Shown here piece after piece: positions 60,701-64,000 of a stretch of DNA of 64,000 nt. Source of the DNA: Deinococcus arboris. Lineage in GTDB: Bacteria > Deinococcota > Deinococci > Deinococcales > Deinococcaceae. Where the stretch lies: the NCBI RefSeq assembly GCF_009755355.1, contig NZ_WQLB01000010.1, forward strand, positions 62,001-126,000. The letters run 5' to 3'. The notes under the pieces were generated by a model. It saw nothing but the letters and a program-made list of their open reading frames with translations, was not told the DNA's origin and did no database searches. The position numbers and the translations under genes are program-made. Each line of letters starts with the position of its first letter. Position 1 is the first letter of the stretch.

Positions 60701-62471
60701 CGGCGTGCGCCACCACGACCTCACGGGTCTGGCGAGGCACGTCAAAGGGCAGGGTGACGGTGCTGGCCCGCCGCGCTTCGGGTGCGGGCTGGGGGGCAGC
60801 TGTGGGCACCGGGACCGGCTGGGGTGCCGGGGCCTGCGCGACCAGGGTGCCGCTCACGGTCTGGGTGGCGGCGCACTCGGGGCTGCGCAGCGAGGCGTCC
60901 AGGCGCGCCGTACCGGCCACGGTCACGCGGGCCCGGTAGCTCAGGGCGCGGGTCTCACCGGCGGCCAGCTCGCCGCTGAACGCCGTGCTGTCCAGCGCTT
61001 CCAGGCCGCCCAGGGCGGTGTCGGTCAGTGTGAACGGTACCGCCGAGGCGGCCGTGTTCGTCACGCGCAGGGTCACCGTGACTTCATCGCCCGGCGCGGC
61101 CGTGGGCAGCGGGTCGCGGCTCAGTTGCAGCGAGGTCGCGCTGGCCAGCACATTCAGGTCCAGCGTCTGCGCCTGGGCCCAGGGGGCCAGGCGAGCCGTG
61201 ACGGTCAGGGGGCCCGCCTGGGTGGCGGTGGCGGTCAGGCGCAGCTCGCCGGGGCGGGCGGCGCTCAGGGTGCCCGCCAGGGTGTTCACGCCCTGCACGT
61301 TCAGGCCCGGCGTGTCCAGGGTCAGGTCCAGCGGCAGCTCGCCCGCAAACGCAGTCTGGGCACGGGCTGTCAGGGTCACGGTGTCGCCCACGCACACAGC
61401 TTGCTTGTCGGCCGTGAGGCTCAGGGCCACTTCGGGGCGCACCTGAATACGGGTTTCGCCGGTGCCGCCGCGCGGCACGGTCACGCTGGGGGCCGACACG
61501 CTGACCTGCGCGCCGGTCACCGGGTCGGGGGTCACAGGGTAGGTGCCGGCGGCCACCGTCTGCTCCAGGGTGCCCGGAATTGTCACAGAAGTCTGACCCA
61601 CCAGGGCCGTCGTCTGGACGGGCTGGGTGCTGCCGGGCAACACCAGCTCGGCCGTCACCCGCAGCCGCCCGGTCTGGTCCACGCGCGCCACGCTCAGGGG
61701 CACGCCCTGACCGGCGCGGGTCAGCGAAAAGCCCACGGTGTTGCTGTACTGGCGGGCACTGGCGGGCTGGCGCAGTTCCACGGTGTAGTTGCCGGCCTGC
61801 GCGGGCAGCGGCAGGTCGCTGAAACTCAGGTCAGCGCTGACCTGCAGGGGCGTCACGTTGCCGCTGGCGTCGCGCAGCTGCGCTTCCAGTTCGCTGGGGC
61901 CGTCACCGTCGTACAGGCGCAGCACATGGCCGCCCTGGCCGTCCACACTGACGTTCAGGGCCGGCACCCACTCGCGCGAGTGCACGTTGACGCTCAGGCG
62001 CTCGGCGCTCAGGGCCGCGCTCACGCCAGCCAGGCGCACGGCGAAGGTGTTCTTGCCGTTGCCGCTGGTCACTGCACGCAGGCGGTACTGGCCCGCCGGC
62101 AGGTCCTGGTCCAGCAGGGTTTCCCAGGCGTGCTCGCCGGGGGCAAAGCTGCGGCTCAGGACAGTCTGGCCACTGGCATTCAGGAGGCTAAAGGTCGTGG
62201 TGACCTGGCTCTGGTTGGCGTCGTACTGCTCGTCGCCGTAGTAGTTGTCGCTGCGGTAGTCGCCCTGGTCCACGCGGGGGCTGTACAGCTCCAGGCGCAC
62301 GCGGCCCGCCACCTGAACCTCCAGGTTCAGGTTCTGGTCGCCCACCGTCCACATGAGGCGGTCGCCCACCGTGGTGAGCGGCAGACTGGTGCTGATGTCC
62401 TGTGCGGCGCCGTGTCCGGCCGCCAGCAGAGCGGTCAGAAGAGCAGCGAGGCACTTGGGGGTTGATTTCAC
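57705..62471 (-). CDS. Large envelope protein with C-terminal outer-membrane beta-barrel, 1588 residues
   Basis: GTG start at 62471 and a signal peptide ([19 protein letters not shown]). Residues about 25-650 are Ig-like and DUF11-like beta domains; a Pro-rich linker ([17 protein letters not shown]) sits near 560. The last 600 residues alternate polar and hydrophobic strands ([60 protein letters not shown]) and end [10 protein letters not shown] / [11 protein letters not shown], as in outer-membrane barrels. It would anchor surface layers in the outer membrane. Two bases follow the upstream stop. Confidence 0.85.
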   Translation of the reverse strand: MKSTPKCLAALLTALLAAGHGAAQDISTSLPLTTVGDRLMWTVGDQNLNLEVQVAGRVRLELYSPRVDQGDYRSDNYYGDEQYDANQSQVTTTFSLLNASGQTVLSRSFAPGEHAWETLLDQDLPAGQYRLRAVTSGNGKNTFAVRLAGVSAALSAERLSVNVHSREWVPALNVSVDGQGGHVLRLYDGDGPSELEAQLRDASGNVTPLQVSADLSFSDLPLPAQAGNYTVELRQPASARQYSNTVGFSLTRAGQGVPLSVARVDQTGRLRVTAELVLPGSTQPVQTTALVGQTSVTIPGTLEQTVAAGTYPVTPDPVTGAQVSVSAPSVTVPRGGTGETRIQVRPEVALSLTADKQAVCVGDTVTLTARAQTAFAGELPLDLTLDTPGLNVQGVNTLAGTLSAARPGELRLTATATQAGPLTVTARLAPWAQAQTLDLNVLASATSLQLSRDPLPTAAPGDEVTVTLRVTNTAASAVPFTLTDTALGGLEALDSTAFSGELAAGETRALSYRARVTVAGTARLDASLRSPECAATQTVSGTLVAQAPAPQPVPVPTAAPQPAPEARRASTVTLPFDVPRQTREVVVAHAVPEGATFVAGSARLNGQPVADPLRGPSGQLYWVIPQSALTQGEAAWRGTVTYDLAHSGPLGALSRPALLARYAGERQEVLEGEFSEADLNAAQPLNAPATATENAGVIKFPLQGSLIRIRDRINVVLQVPAGQEPTLTVNGQPVGEDRVGQVATNEDGSRTVTFVGVPLRAGANTLQSGRDTVDVQLVGATARIELTPVALTADGSTPLRLKVRALDAAGNLTEQDTVTLTTSLEPRTPDADPATAGYQVALRGGEGELVLQPQAAPTTLSVTAAQGQGAVTTRYDVRPDGSRVGVGVVSATLGLDGSLNLADDLSVQARASYEGALAGGKLYVAADTGGLPTDNDTLKRFSLYGDSSVASAPLQGIDPVAVSYDHPSFRADYRRSALPIDVLPVGEQLTALTVSTKGAAQVSGFAALVPGDRITGERITPEGTRLLRLSRGGVALGSETLEVLTLEESSGKELRRTTLTRNVDYVLDTRTGIITLTRALERVDGELNNVVVLASYRLDSPLANRTLAYGVQAKYSAERYGVGVAAVSLDGRVTTGARATFDNGTVSADGLVAYSGGLQASADLGVKLGQTTVQGRVRYQDGQYQGLAPLTPGLNVSASVDTRLTEQLSANVQADYTRTASTQGGSVTARADYRPNPFSVGAGLRAAFGTQSGLGAVLSAGYHQAPIDVDITHVQPLSGNLDPVTTVTTKYALSDTLSVGLTDEINWNTGQRAALSLSSTVGNTNYQVAYDLPTAGGQGNRARFGVSTSLPLTDRLTAGVRGSALYDVSTRAAELTAGADLLYKTDRLTASTGTDLTLKGGQFGVVLRGGVSGQLSDHLTLSADGLGEFGAGKSGLRAAIGYAYRNRTFNSLGTVRYVSGSLAGGQPELSSNLAAEYRQPTWAVRAGLDTRTLLSDSGSFTAQLGLGATYYVTDRIGVGAWGRALTQPGSGSTQYGYGLEASFRALPGTWITAGYNPAGFTGLGNAYTKQGAYLRLDLTLDETLGGEK

Positions 62472-62473
62472 GC

Positions 62474-64000
62474 TTAGTACCTCCAGCTCAGCGACGGATC
62501 GGTGGTGGCCGCGCGCGGCTCGCCCGTCCAGTCGAAGCGGTAGGTGAGATTCAGTTCACCTGCGGCCAAGTTACCGCTGTAGGTATTGCGGCCTTCTTTC
62601 AGAACCGCGCCGTCTGGCAGGGGGTCCAGCAGGCTGACCGCCTCCAGGGCGCGGGGGCTGACCACGCGCAGGGTGACCACGTAGCCGCCCTCGACCACAT
62701 ACACCGCTTTTTCCACGCGCACGTCGCCCACGAGCAGCACGGTGCGGCGCAGAGCGTCAATGTCACCGCCCAGCGGCGCCAGCGGGAAGTCCACGCTGGT
62801 CAGGCCGCGCACGAACACTGTCTGGGTGCCGCTCAGTCCCCCGTCCTGCGGCACATGCAGCGGCGGATAGGGCGCCGAGGCCGGGTCCAGACGCAGCGCC
62901 TGGGTGCCGTAGGCCACGTTGGGGAACGAGTAGCGCCCACTCACATCGGTCAGCACCTGACGCCCGCCTGCCAGCAGCACGCGCGCGCCCTGCACCGGGG
63001 TGTCCAGCAGCGGGTCAAAGAGGCCGTTGCGGTTGCGGTCCACGAACACGGTGCCCAGCAGGTCTGCCAGCGGCGCAAACTTGAGGGGATTGAGTTTGGT
63101 CACAGCCGTGGCGCGGTTGCTGGCAATGGCGCGCGCCACACCGCCGGCCCCGGTGCCGCTGACCTGCACGGTGTTGACCAGCTGGCCGGTGGCCTCGGGG
63201 GTCACGCGGGTCTGGTAGGCGATGGTGACGGTGCGCCCGGCTGGCAGCTCGGCGACAGACCAGCGCAGCACGCCCCCCTCGATGGTCGGGTCGGCCAGCG
63301 GCTGCCCGTTAAGCAGGCTGGTGCCGGGGATGTACTCCAGGCCACGCGCCGGGGTATCGGTAATCACCGCGTTCACGATGGCCGTGGTGGCCGAGGCGTT
63401 GGTGATGTTCAGGGTGTAGGTCAGGCGGTCACCAAACCCGGCTTCCTGGGCACTCACGTCCTTACGGATCAGCAGCTGCGCCGTCCAGACGGGCGTCAGC
63501 ACCTCGTTGCTGGGGAGGGGCGCGGTCAGTTCGGTGGTCACCAGGTTAAAGACGTTGCGCAGCGCCTCGCCGTCCACAGCGCGGGTGGACACCTGGGTGG
63601 TGACGGTCAGGGTGCGGGCTTCGCCGGGTTGCAGGGTACCCAGGGCCCAGGTGACCGTCTGCGCGCCGGGCTGGCCGCTGACCACGCCGCCGGCCGAGGC
63701 CTCCTTGAAGTCCACGTGGGCGGGAATGGGGTCGCTGACCACTGCGTTCGTGAGGGGCCGGGCGTAGGGGTTACGCATGGTCAGGGTGTAGGTGATCGTG
63801 TCGCCAGCCGCCACAGTGCCGCCGTCCGGCACCGTGACCACCTGGCCGCCTGTGCCCTGGGTGGTCGCCACGTACGACTTGCGCAGTTCGGGCAGGCCCG
63901 CTTCCACGGCCGCAATCTGGTCGCGGGTGGCGTTGCTCTCTCCCCGGTCCCCGGTGATGGTCACCAGCGCGTCCATGGGGCCCGCCTGCTGGGCGTCGTA
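62474..64000 (-). CDS. DUF11/SdrD-like surface protein, 5' end outside window
   Basis: 509 codons open to the right edge. Two DUF11 modules are visible ([40 protein letters not shown]), then an SdrD-B-like segment ([31 protein letters not shown]) and a final beta region. It is the first visible gene of the operon; the true start and signal peptide lie beyond 64000. Tightly followed by the barrel protein. Confidence 0.85.
   Translation of the reverse strand, partial: YDAQQAGPMDALVTITGDRGESNATRDQIAAVEAGLPELRKSYVATTQGTGGQVVTVPDGGTVAAGDTITYTLTMRNPYARPLTNAVVSDPIPAHVDFKEASAGGVVSGQPGAQTVTWALGTLQPGEARTLTVTTQVSTRAVDGEALRNVFNLVTTELTAPLPSNEVLTPVWTAQLLIRKDVSAQEAGFGDRLTYTLNITNASATTAIVNAVITDTPARGLEYIPGTSLLNGQPLADPTIEGGVLRWSVAELPAGRTVTIAYQTRVTPEATGQLVNTVQVSGTGAGGVARAIASNRATAVTKLNPLKFAPLADLLGTVFVDRNRNGLFDPLLDTPVQGARVLLAGGRQVLTDVSGRYSFPNVAYGTQALRLDPASAPYPPLHVPQDGGLSGTQTVFVRGLTSVDFPLAPLGGDIDALRRTVLLVGDVRVEKAVYVVEGGYVVTLRVVSPRALEAVSLLDPLPDGAVLKEGRNTYSGNLAAGELNLTYRFDWTGEPRAATTDPSLSWRY

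Noticed and set aside
58218..62465. A long plus-strand open frame (about 1400 codons) opposite the barrel protein gene
   Set aside because: It is the mirror of a strongly coding minus-strand gene in GC-rich DNA; its product is Gly/Ala/His/Gln-rich low complexity with no domain or start signal.

Overview
This is a GC-rich chromosomal window that looks like Deinococcus (Deinococcota). The pointers are a caa3-type, Thermus-like oxidase cluster (ctaA-ctaB-ctaC-ctaDE), paired gdhA/gdhB glutamate dehydrogenase genes, DUF11 and beta-barrel envelope proteins, and many genes that start 5-8 bases after a TANNNT -10 box (leaderless transcription, known to be common in Deinococcus). The species cannot be fixed from the sequence alone.

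Layout. 1-3019 (minus, cut by the left edge) is a very long open frame that joins an eCIS-core (DUF4157, HEATH motif) domain to an M23 zinc endopeptidase and a GH19-type muramidase/chitinase domain; it lies directly behind a MarR regulator gene. The MarR gene is divergent from an UvrA-like ABC ATPase that carries an extra in-frame N-terminal domain. 6.9-10.6 kb holds a phosphatase/thioesterase pair, then a patch of small orphan genes including a receiver-like protein that lacks its phospho-acceptor Asp. 10.6-12.9 kb is the preQ0/preQ1 set queF-queD-queE-queC. At 13.6 kb a guanidine-III riboswitch precedes an SMR guanidinium exporter. 14-21 kb carries pyrD, an MFS exporter with a divergent ArsR-like regulator, an Rrf2 regulator, a secreted protein, and a fused pabB-pabA with pabC. 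21.6-29.3 kb has a glycine-rich stress-type protein, a polyprenyl synthase, gdhA/gdhB, panB, an MFS transporter and a DUF420 protein. 29.4-36.5 kb is the respiratory block: heme A synthesis, oxidase subunits II and I+III, and a Sco copper chaperone. Then come ruvB, an ArsC-like protein without its cysteine, and a GH6 glucanase lipoprotein with LacI/CcpA-like operator palindromes. 39.4-41.8 kb is a molybdopterin oxidoreductase with a coupled small gene. 42-46 kb is an HxlR-SCP2 regulator divergent from a VOC/DHA2-exporter/DUF4287 gene cluster. 46-53 kb has secreted and membrane hypotheticals, a phosphotransferase, an aldo-keto reductase and pnp. 53.3 kb to the right edge is a tight three-gene envelope operon (two DUF11-type surface proteins around a 1588-residue protein ending in a beta-barrel), cut by the right edge.

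Non-coding content includes four copies of a dispersed 170-340 bp intergenic repeat (6.5, 21.3, 35.2 and 35.6 kb), a palindromic intergenic element after pnp, several intrinsic terminators, and paired MarR operators. I see no tRNA, rRNA, CRISPR array or intact insertion sequence. The most unusual object is the eCIS-core/M23/GH19 protein at the left edge, which looks like a cell-wall-degrading effector associated with an extracellular contractile injection system.
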